From Cardinalis cardinalis (Eukaryota; Chordata; Aves; Passeriformes; Cardinalidae), in assembly GCA_014549065.1 (NCBI GenBank), contig JACDOX010000040.1, positions 1,017,456 to 1,081,455 of the forward strand: a stretch of DNA of 64,000 nucleotides, written 5' to 3'. A model generated the notes under the pieces. That model was not told the DNA's origin. It ran no database searches and worked only from the letters and a program-made list of their open reading frames with translations. Below are positions 53,857 through 64,000 of the stretch, piece by piece; within the stretch, counting starts at the first letter, position 1; the number at the start of each line of letters is the position of its first letter. The position numbers were made by a program, and so were the translations under genes.

Positions 53857-56600
53857 GTAAATCACCAAATAATCCTTCACAAAGTCATTGGTGTGTTAAT
53901 CTATAGAATATGTAGGTTTATGTTTTTAAGCATGCATTTCTCTGTTTATCACAGTGTGATTATAGTCTTCCATTAGCTACTATAAGAGCTTCACATCAGA
54001 ATAAANGTTAATAGCAAAATGTTGTGGAAGTGAAAACAATGCAGATGTTTAAGTACTTTCCTAGATAAATACAAGGTTGCAAAAAGCCAAATTAGAAAGA
54101 GTTTCTTGTTGGCAAGCCTTTTGCAGTAATCNTTTAACCAACCTGTTTCTTTTTTTTATAAGTACCCCTTAGCANCAACATTATGGAACTACTTCAAAAT
54201 TCAAAGTACTCTGCATTTTCATGTTACTTGAAAGACTATCTGATCCATTTTTGAAAATTAAATAGTGAATGAGAATTAAGAGAATATTAAATATGAAATG
54301 ACNATTTGATAGACTGCTGTTTGTGTTATATATAAAGTTTGAACAGCAGTGAGTGAAAATAGTTAAAAACTAATAGAATTATGCTAAGTCAGATATTATC
54401 TGTAACTATGATATTATCTGTCAGAATTGTGTATATGTTCTCCAAAACTATATGATCTCTTCCATTACCCTTGTTTGAACTCTTCATTAGTCACCACCTG
54501 GTACAGGAATTTCAGAATCTAGTCATTTTGCTCTAAGTAATTGGACTGAGAGTCTGCTGTGACAAATGACAGTTCTCAGCAGCAGAGACCTATTTGAAAC
54601 AGGCAATTGCCTTTCTGACCTGTGCGATCTTGATTAGGAATCATGATTTGGGTAATGTACAGGGATGACAGATGATTGTTGACTAACATCGTGCTGCTGC
54701 TCTGGTCTGTGTAAGGGGAAGCACCTTCTTGATTCCACAGCTGAACTAATATTGAAGGGGTGCCAGAGCTATGTCAGNCATAGTGTGTGAGGGCCAGATA
54801 GCAAGATGCAGCTTCGGAGTGTGCAAGGTAAAGTGGAGTGGTCGTAGTTCCTANCTCTCTTTTAAATTTGGGCTAAAGAGGACTTGCTGGAACCTGAATT
54901 ATAAGCAGCAGTCTAAGAGGTGGCNCAAAATAGGATAGCATCTTTGTAGCATAGTTGCACAGAATGGACCAGAATCTGTCTTAAACATCAGCATGACTAC
55001 TTGNTTCTGCTACTTGTTTCTGACATTGATGATTTTGGCTCTGATAGTCTATAACAAAATTGGTCTGTGCAGGACAATATTGTGGGTTGCTTTTCAGTAG
55101 AGGAAGAAAATAGCAAATTATCTTTGTTTGTCACGCTTCTACTTAAATAACTGTCATAAATATATTTATTGTAGTGGAAAGACTACCATACACATACCAA
55201 ATAAATTGGTNGNGGGAGTTCATTACCTGTCTTCTTAATAATGGGGCTCAACAACAAATCTTCCCATTTTTTAAAACAAGATGGAGCTTTTACTAGTTAA
55301 AATACCAGCTTTGGAATTGCGCTTTCTGCTGAACACAAGCATTTTTCNTAGGCGTAGTAAATCCATTAAGATCAGCATGAAACACAGATCCTATAAAGGA
55401 TATTTTTATGTCTTAATCTGGAAATATGTTTTGTGTAAAGTTCAAAATAGTGTGTATCAGAGGCCTGCAGTATAAGCAAGGAAGCTGTAGGACATTCATG
55501 AGGGCATGCATGGTATTTAGAAGATCTAACAAGATCAATGAGTTGACAATACAAATGTACTGTAATTCCTTCTGTTAATTTTCTATATATCACTATGATA
55601 TTTTCCTCTTGGCATTTTATTGGGAAGAACATTCGGCTGCATAGAAAAATGTGGTTTTATTTTAAGCTATAAATGTAGAAACTATCTGACTGGCCTGGCT
55701 TGCAAGCCATATCTGGAATCATGTTGGCTCTTATACTAGAAATGGACCAAATGAAATAAATCATGACACTTTCAGTTATAAGGTATTTAGCACAAGGTTT
55801 AATTGTATGCAAAGTCATCTGGCCACTTTGGGTTATATGGATTTACTGCTTGAATAAGTTGTATATGATTATACATAATTTATTTAAAATAAATATCTAA
55901 TTCTGCATGGGGTTTTTTCCTGAATTTCCCTCAGTTTTTGTGTCACTGAGACATGCCAACTTTGGGAATACTGTTTCAAATTTCTGTATTATGTGATATG
56001 TAGAGTTCTGTGGACAAAAAACAGACTGCTCTGTAGTTCTCCTGAGTCTTGTTGTTGAACTGGTAGGGAATCACAGAGGATGAGAACTCCATGCAACAAA
56101 TGGTAAAGGCTTGTTTGTTTTCAGGGAGAAAAACTGAATAGAAAGCAAGTAAAAGTAGTCATAAAGTTTGTTATCTCTACTTCTGAAACCCNATTTTGTG
56201 TGACTTTTATGTCTGTTTGCAAGAAATTAGGTTTATATAGGAAGAGGAACGGCTACATTTATTGGTTTATGCTCACAGCTAAAGCAATTGCTTCTAATTA
56301 GCACAGATTTAAGAGTAAAAAGGACTGGGTCTCAGTCCAAGTTGAACTGTTCTTTTTTTTCTGTGGTAGAGTGATAGGACAAGTTTGGCAGAGTGTATAA
56401 GCATTTCTCATAATTTCTACCTTTAAACTAGTAGTTCAGACATGATAGGAATATTCTGAAATATTGTGCTTTTTGAGAACATTCTTTCCGTTAATTAAAA
56501 TATAAATTTGGNGTTAAAATTTCATAGATCCATCTCATAAAATGAAAATAAAATAATGATTCATTAATCAATCTGACTGATTCTTCCGTTGGCTATTGTC

Positions 56601-56627
56601 CTGTTGGATACATACTGTATCCAACAG
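56601..56627. repeat. Perfect 11-bp inverted repeat with 5-nt loop
   Basis: CTGTTGGATAC (56601-56611) pairs exactly with GTATCCAACAG (56617-56627) around ATACT. It forms a compact hairpin within intron sequence. It is short and could be chance or a small template-switch product. Confidence 0.6.
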
Positions 56628-59177
56628 TATCAATATCCCTTAAACTAGGCATTTCTGCTATTNATTTTAATTTTTACACAGCTCTTCTATTTAAAAAATT
56701 TACGTGACATATTTAATCTTGAAAAATAATAATGAAATTTTATTAGTTCATAAGCCATGCGTTAGTATTTTCCTTTTGCTTTTAGGGATGTTATGAAATT
56801 TTGTGAGCTATAGCAGCAAATCTTCTTGGAGAAGGTGTAAATGAATTTTAAAAGATGTTTGTGAGGTTAGTGTGATTTTCGTCACGTATATGGAGTCCAG
56901 AATACTGATCAAAGTATTGGGGCTACTTTGAGGCTCTGATGTTAAAGACCCTTACAGACTNGTACCCTTAGTAGCTTAGACATTCTGTTCCACAATCCAT
57001 CCTTGCACCTCATTGTGTCATCCATTTTATTTAGGAGAGTTATTGAATGAAATCTGAGCTACATTAGGGTTTTTTAGTTGTAGTTAAGTGCATGTCCCTA
57101 CCCACTAGGGANATTTATATCTCTTTGAGTCTGCTTTTACCATTTCTACTGAAGAAACTCCCTATGAGTGAGACCAGGTGACAGTTAACATGTTAAATTT
57201 TCAATAATAGTGAGTGATGGCCAGCAATAATTAAACTATTTTTAGAGCTCCTTGAGTATCATCAGGAAATAGAACTTTTCAAACTTTGTTTCTCCCAAAT
57301 AACTTGTGGAAGAAAAATGCAACCACCTTCCTTGGGAAATTTGTTCTGTCTATGCAGATTAACAAAGATTTAATAAAGCATCTCAATGACAAGAGACATT
57401 TCTCTATGCCCCACTTCATGAGAATCATCATTGGATAAGAGAATTCTAGTTCAAGAACCTCTTATGTTTCGTTATGTTNCTTCGCTGTGGCTGCAGATCA
57501 GGGGCACCTTAGTGAGCCATCTTCAACTCTAAAAACAGCTGAGCTGTGGCCAAGCAGAACTCAGTGTGGGCTGCAAAATCCAGCTGAGGAATAAGGTGAA
57601 TACTATAGGGCTTCACTTGTGCTGAGCTCTCAGCCACTGTACAGTCAGCAATTCCCAAGGCAGTAATTTTAAAGATAGCTCTTGTACAACTACTCTACTT
57701 GGTTATATCATAGATATGGATTCTATCAGGAATAAAATTGTCCTTAGATATGTGATGTGTTGCTAGTAGCCTATAGCAGGCAAACACAAGGCAAGGAGCT
57801 GAAACACAGAGATAGCAGCTATTCTGCTCCTTTGCCCAGCTAAGTGTACTTTGAAGCAATCTTGCTTTTGTTAGTCAGGATGTTTTTGTTATCTGGAAAA
57901 ATTGCTTGGTTTGTGCTTAAATGCCAGTGACTCCTCAGGAGGACTAGACAGTTAATAAATCTGTAATTAATCATACCTTCTTCTTATAGCCTCATAATCA
58001 TGACAGGGAAATTAATAAAAAGTAGTTGACATTGAATTAATACAATCTACCAAACTGTCCCCAAGCTGGCTAGTTCTTGGCACTATTAGGGTTGGGTTTT
58101 TTTTTGCTTTCTCAGCCTGGCATCCCTCTCCTGTCATTACAGTGAAAATGAACCTGAAAACTTGTCAGTGTGTCATATCACCTCAGCTGTATAACACTGT
58201 GTCAGCAGTCTCACACAGATATCTAGGAGTCTCTTCTCCAGAAACCTGAATAGAAAAGAGAGCCTAGCTGTGATAACATTTTTATCAACGTTAAAATATG
58301 TCTTCTACTTAATTTTAAAATCATCAAATACTTGGCTTGGTAAATAAAGTTCTATTTGTCAGATCATCAGTTTCTGTTTGACTTCAGTAATCCTGAATAT
58401 TTGCACACTTCAGTTTTCCAGATTGAGACTAAGATCCCAAATACATATTTTCTAACTTGATTAATTTATACCTTCAGTTTTGTGCAGGTATTTTCTAGTT
58501 ATAAGCAAATCAGTGAAAAGTGGCCACAAGAAGGAACCATCACACTGCCAGATATAAAAAATTGTCTGGATGAATAGAAGTTCAAGAGTGTAGCTTTAGT
58601 CATTGATGCTTCACCACTGTGAAACTCCAATTGATCTGAAGGGTCAGACACAAACCTTTCTGAAAGCCACTCACACTTGAATTGCTTCAAGCAGGACTGC
58701 TAATAGAGCTGTATTTCATTTCAGTATGCTTTTTAAACCAGAGATAGTAGGGTATAGAGCACTTAAGCACATGACCTACAGTCTAACTCCCCAGGCTTAA
58801 ATACTTTCAACGAAAGATATTTAATGATCAAGAAAGTCATCTTAGTTTGTAGGGGGAAGAGCATAATAAAGGAGGCAGGGTAACAGTTGGTCTAAACCAG
58901 CTGAAAATACTCTATGAAATTTAGCCTAATTAACACACATGTTTCTGAAACAACTGGTTGTTCATGAAGGCTTTTGATATTGTGGTGCGTATTCTAAGTC
59001 ATTACTATCTGCCTGCCATCAGTGCTAGATTTTCTAAGCAGCAGGGATGTGAACAGAGAACTTCAGAGTGCTTATCAGGGCCATTAAAACTTACTAGTGC
59101 TTCAGGACCTGACATGACATCACAGCACCAGCCTGCCAGAGCTGAGGAAGTGTTTCGACAATACTTTGGCACTTGAT

Positions 59178-59275
59178 GTGATTCTTGGNGCTGTTCTGTG
59201 CAGGGCCACAAGTTGGACTTTGGTGNTCTTGTTGACCCCTTCCAAGGAATTATTATCAGAATATTCTGTGATTCA
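59178..59275 (+). mobile_element. CR1 LINE 3'-end fragment, sense
   Basis: Typical CR1 3' terminal wording appears: TGTGATTCTTGG, GCTGTTCTGTGCAGGGCCA, AAGTTGGACTTTGG, 'gaccccttccaa' and 'atattctgtgattcagtgg'. About 100 nt are clear and upstream similarity is uncertain. It is in the opposite orientation to the copies at 480-1040 and 30165-30465. Confidence 0.82.
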
Positions 59276-62200
59276 GTGGTGATATATGAGTGCTANTCAA
59301 ATGTCCCTTCTTGTTTTGTCTATTACTCAAGGGGACATTATCTCCAAAGAGTGTAATTGGTCTGTATGTTGAGTGAGAAGCAAGGAGCCACTCAGAGCTT
59401 GTCATTACAGAACACAGGGCATAGGTATCGCAGTGTGAGCCCTGCATCCTTTTGGTGGAGTTGGTTCACTGACAAAAGAGGGTTGTGTTTCCATAACAAC
59501 CTAATAGCTGAACAAATCTTAGGCAGCAAGCATTTTCTTCTCTAAGTAATTTTTTGCCTTAGAGAAATGCTCCCATTGTTAAATAAAGTTTCCCNGTTCT
59601 CAGGATGTTTTGCACGATATAATCCCCCTTTACATCTAGCACTGAAAGAGTATCATAGGCCATGGAAAGAATGAGCAAGAGAGCCTCACAGTGCCCTGAA
59701 ACGATGACAGTATTCCCCTTAAAGGGAGAAAAGTTAGGTTCTAGTCCTTATGTAGTTCCTTTCAAGGTAGATCTTCAAAATATCTGGGGTTTGTGCCTTC
59801 AAAGCCATCTATATTAGAATCACTGATTTCTATGCTAGATATTAAGAAGCTTCTTATTTCCAACTTCAGTGTATTCACGGCCAACTCCAGTCAAGACAGA
59901 TATATCCTAAAATTCTGTGTTTGGAGAAGTTGGACCTTTCTAGGAACTCTTCTGAAATCAAATCTGGATTAAAATATTTAAACCAATGGAAGTGGTTGAA
60001 CTGGAAAACAGATATTTTTTTTCCAATTAAATGTTATATTTAGTGCAAATGAAAATAGTTTGAGTTTGCTGTTTATGTGCTTTTTAGTAAAATTTACTTC
60101 AAAGTAAAAATTGAAAATNAGCAAAATTTTTCAGCTGAACTTTTGATCAATAACTTATTAATAGTGAAATTTAGTGTCAAGACCTATACATGGTTTTTCT
60201 CTCCTATTCTTTTCCTTACTTTTACCTGTGTTTGAGCTAAATGGACATAATTTGGCTATTGTACAGAATGTATCAACTGACTTGTTTTAACAGGTTAATT
60301 TACAGTGTTGTAAGGTTCACATTCAGAGTTTCAAGATAGACATCTTTGCCAGCACAGAGTACCAGAAACCGAATCACCCTTCTCCTGGCTTTCAGTGGGG
60401 ACACATTTTGTGTTGGTCATTCCAACTGCCACAGGATGTAGTCCAGGATGTAGTGCACATTTATCAGAAGTGATTTTGTCTAGTACATTAATATGTGTTT
60501 ACAGTTAAGATTTTTCATTTCATGTGACCTTTTAATGAAAATAAAGAGAATGCTGATGAAAGAGTGAAATATACAACAGCTCTTCTATCTTGCATTTTGC
60601 AATATATGAGAAGCTTTGGAGTTTTGTCTCATCATAATGATATTTTCATACCTGTTTTTTGTATTTCTGATATTATTTAATTAGGATGCTTTCTATTGAC
60701 TTTTTAAATACTTTATCTCCTAGAGGAGCACAGTTCACCTGTGGTCCTGTGTTGGTCGCTATTTTATTGACAGGGGTTATGGACCTGCTGGTCTCAATAG
60801 CTAGGTCTTCAAGTGATCTGAGTCTCAGGCTGACATGTATTTTTAATGTCATTGATGTTAGCACATGTTTTGCCACTGATTTCGGTTGGGTTAAATTCTC
60901 ACTGTGAGCATCATCTTACAAAAGAAAGGTCTTCATTAGAATTAGGAATTAGTCAATTAAGCATTGATATGAGACTGGGAAAGATGTCTCTTGTATTATG
61001 AGATGAAGAATGAGGTACCATCTGTGAGAATATTGCCTTTCTGATTTTGTCTGAAATCAGGAGAAGATGCCTCTCAANTTATCTGCTACGCTGTTGTAGT
61101 TGGGAGTGGCTGTAGACTGGTCAGTGAGGTGTGTAACTCTGATTTCTGCCCTGTTAACTACCTCCTTCACATCAAGTTGTGACANCATGTTGAAGCTGTG
61201 GTCCACCCTACCTATATTTGGGTAGTGTTCAGGAGGTGAGTGAGACAGCCTGAAAATCCTTTCTACATTGAAGTTTGTTCCTAGGTTGTCCNGGTTTGGA
61301 GGTTTAGCCAAGAAACAGGCCCAGGTGATCCATATATACTTTTTGTAGATGAATGCTGTCCCATATTCTTTCTTGACATGTCTGTAGCCTACTGTCAGTA
61401 GATACACCCACAGTGCACATCTCTCCTCCCTAACGTTTAAAGAAAATATCTATGCTTTATTGTTTCAATTTTCCGNACAATGTGGGAATTGGGGTTTTTT
61501 GTTAGAAGTTAAAAAGGGAGAGGAGAAAAAAAACTTTTGTTGTGCAAAATAAGCACCATTTTCATTAGGTTTTGACCCTAATTATAAATGTATTAGCAGA
61601 ACAAATTAAGAGTTGAAGGAAAATAAATTATAAAAATTTTCAGTAGCAGTTCTTACTCTGGCTTCCCCTCTAAGCAGTCCTGGGCAGCATGAGATAAAGC
61701 CATAGGTTCCTCTAACACAGCTGTTCCATTAGTTATTCTATTTTAAACAGTGAAATTTTGTATTTGGACAAACCTTTGTTNTCATAAAACTCTCAAATTA
61801 ATAACTAGAAAATTGAAATAATCCACTTTTTTTTTTTGTCATCAAATGAGTGGCAGACTCTAACTCCAAATCAGTATGATAAAAATGAATTCTTTGCAGT
61901 GTTGGGAATAAAAAAAAATCTCTTTTTTTGCCTTTTTTTTCTTTCTTTTTCTTTCACTTAACTTTTTGACTTTTGAAAAAAATGGGAATTTTTCCTGCAG
62001 GGCTAAAATAAAACTTCACTGTCATAAACTGAGAAGTAGACAGTGGAACAGACAGAAGTATTCAGTGATTGCTGTTTCTAGAGTGCTTTCTTGGCTGACT
62101 CTTCCCCATNTAACTGGCAGCTTTCAGAATCCTGACAAAGAGCATTAAAGAAATGAGGTTTATGTAGGCTTTTTGACACTCCTTCTACCCATTGTGGATT

Positions 62201-63840
62201 TGCAGGATAAGGGTGGTAAAACTGTTACCTTTTTTCCATTTGAGTAGTGCGCTCTTCTCATGCGCATGTATCTGGAAGAATTAAGTATAAAAATTTTTTT
62301 CGTTTTCGCCTCAACGAAGACAGATCACTCAAATAAAGTTTATTAATCCAAACTTACCTCTGTTCCAAAAACTTTACATTTTATTTTAAAAACCAAGGTT
62401 AAATAATGAAATAATAAGATCCAGTTTTTCTGAAGCAATGCTAATTTGCATGACCTATGTCCCTTCCATTTATTATTAATGGTGATCCATATCGACTATT
62501 CCATTATTCCTGATCTCAGGCTGAAAGCCTATAATGACCAAGGTTACTCCATTAGCTTCCTTTTAGTCTTCTTAAATCTTATCAATATGCCAGGTACTAT
62601 TAAGAGGCACCACCCTTTATTGAGNTGAATTCTTGCCAGATCTTTTTGAAATCTTAGATACAAATTAGATATATTGATTAAAAATTTCTAGCTTTAGTAN
62701 CTCTCATTTAACATTCATTTGGAATATTATCCTGTGAGTTTCTGTTTGATATTTAGGGAAAATATTTTTTATCTCTTGGTTTATAATATTGTTGACCCTT
62801 CCACATTTCTAGAGTAATGTACCATAATTTCGTTTGTTCCATTATCCNTTTCCCCCACATTTTTATGACCTTGATGCAGCAGAAGTCATGTGAAGAAGCA
62901 GCATTATAATCATAAAGGCTTCTTCAGAGTGCTTATGCACAGGAGACTAAATTGAGGTTGCTCAATTGAGGTGTCAATTCTTACATATTGCAGCTCTAAT
63001 GTACTTTCCATTAAAACCTTATCATCCCTCTAAAAGGTTTTTAGTATATAATTAGGATAATTGTTCCCCTGGATAGCATCTCTGATAATATCCTGAAGAA
63101 TGAAATGTTATTCTTAAAAATACTCTGTCATATTTGAAGTTAACACACATGGGGGTGGTTGATACCATGGGATCAGTTCATTATCAAAATACGTGCACTC
63201 TCCGCCCATCCATTATGTNCCAGTAAATATGTTTATGTTGAAGTACTTTCATTTTCCAAAGGACTAGCTTCCATTTTCTCTACAAACACAAGGAAAAAAG
63301 CTTCTGCTCAGCATATGTTAAANTTTTTCTGATGTTTCATTGGGTTTTATTATTATTCATTAAAATGCAGTTGAAAAAAATCAGCCCTCACAGGAGTTTT
63401 TGGCANTTTTTGCAAATGAGTGCTCATCAAAGTGTGTTCATTCTGACCAATGCTCAGTTTCATCCATCCTGGTGTGATAACTGTCTAGAATGATCTCATT
63501 ATACACTTGACTACATGCTGTCAGACAAAAACCCTTTTTCAAATCAAAACAATAATTCAAAGGAACATAATTATTTTTGGCTGTTTTGCATTTTAAAGCC
63601 NAGATGAAAATATTATTTATCAGGATTTGAGTTTTTTCTTTGTTAAATGACTATTAATTGCGACATTCTTTGTAGTACTTTTGAGTTAGGGCTGGAATAT
63701 ATATAGACCACATAGAACATATTCCATTCTAGTAAGTNATNCTACACCTCAGAGTGCTGATGGGATTGTTTGATAATTGAGCAGATGTAAATGGCAGTGC
63801 CTTTCATAAGTGGCAGTAACTTAATAGATAAATGGGAAAT

Positions 63841-63902
63841 AATACTTCTGTAAAAGTATTAAGTAAAATATTAATAAAAAGTATTAAGTAAAAAATACTT
63901 CT
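63841..63902. repeat. Local direct and inverted AT-rich repeats
   Basis: AAAAGTATTAAGTAAAA occurs at 63852-63868 and 63877-63893, with AATACTTCT flanking on both sides (63841-63849 and 63894-63902). The flanks can also pair with the internal AAGTATT-like words. This is a small local duplication. Confidence 0.6.
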
Positions 63903-64000
63903 ACCAAATTGCTACTATTAGGAGTAATAGTAAAACTTCATCTATTAATTTGTTTGCAGTTTACATGCATCTGGTACATTCTAGAGGAATATAAACTTGA

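Larger units (their letters stand above)
53857..64000 (+). other. ANKS1B: ANKS1B intron (partial) downstream of exon F
   Basis: The sequence begins GTAAAT and runs to the window end. It is AT-rich with poly-T/pyrimidine runs (for example 61918-61960), a hairpin at 56601-56627, a sense CR1 3' end (59178-59275) and short direct/inverted repeats at 63841-63902. I looked for the next expected protein segment (a Thr/Ser/Pro-rich stretch completing the Asp codon) and did not find it, so the next exon probably lies beyond the window. The longest open frame (61057-61407, -, 116 codons) has no recognisable domain and is taken as chance. Confidence 0.78.

Noticed and set aside
58958..59176. 72-codon open frame just before the CR1 fragment
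   Set aside because: Probably chance or the eroded upstream part of the CR1 copy; no reverse-transcriptase motif is visible.
61057..61407. 116-codon open frame on the - strand
   Set aside because: It contains undetermined bases and has no recognisable domain. There is no splice or promoter context, and its length is within what chance gives in 64 kb read in six frames.
1..64000. CRISPR array, operon, phage or other prokaryotic system
   Set aside because: There are no regularly spaced repeats and no dense coding. Spliced animal exons and CR1 LINEs show that this is vertebrate nuclear DNA.

Overview
The window is eukaryotic nuclear DNA. It is AT-rich, intron-dominated vertebrate sequence holding one recognisable gene segment: six consecutive internal coding exons of ANKS1B (ankyrin repeat and sterile alpha motif domain protein 1B, also AIDA-1/EB-1) on the + strand. 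CR1 (chicken repeat 1) LINE fragments are the only interspersed repeat I can name. With the sparse repeat content and moderate introns, they point to a bird; a crocodilian or turtle, which also carry CR1, is not excluded. Single isolated Ns are scattered through the sequence, as in a draft consensus assembly.

Layout: 1-2686 is upstream intron with a long antisense CR1 fragment. Exon A (2687-2762) and exon B (4886-4987) complete the last ankyrin repeat. Exon C (13221-13331) and exon D (16347-16522) encode the linker after the ankyrin array. A 20.2 kb intron follows, then exon E (36696-36836), a 16.9 kb intron, and exon F (53691-53856). The last 10 kb (53857-64000) is intron in which I find no further exon. 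Every exon is flanked by AG/GT, and the phases join to one open frame of 772 nt (257 codons plus one base). Gene start, promoter, SAM domains, PTB domain and 3' end all lie outside the window.

ANKS1B is known as a postsynaptic and nuclear-signalling scaffold in neurons. This segment supplies the end of its N-terminal ankyrin array and the start of the long disordered Ser/Pro-rich linker that leads to the SAM and PTB domains. All other open frames longer than 60 codons look like chance frames, CR1 fragments, or read-through of these exons. I see no tRNA, rRNA, CRISPR, operon, processed gene or complete mobile element, and no evidence of a novel multi-gene system. The most unusual non-coding structure is a nearly perfect palindrome of about 93 bp with a 2-nt spacer (50861-50953) in the intron between exons E and F. 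Other items are twin adjacent hairpins (21226-21269), a 36-bp tandem duplication (32449-32520), and a strong isolated splice-acceptor-like tract (35521-35582).
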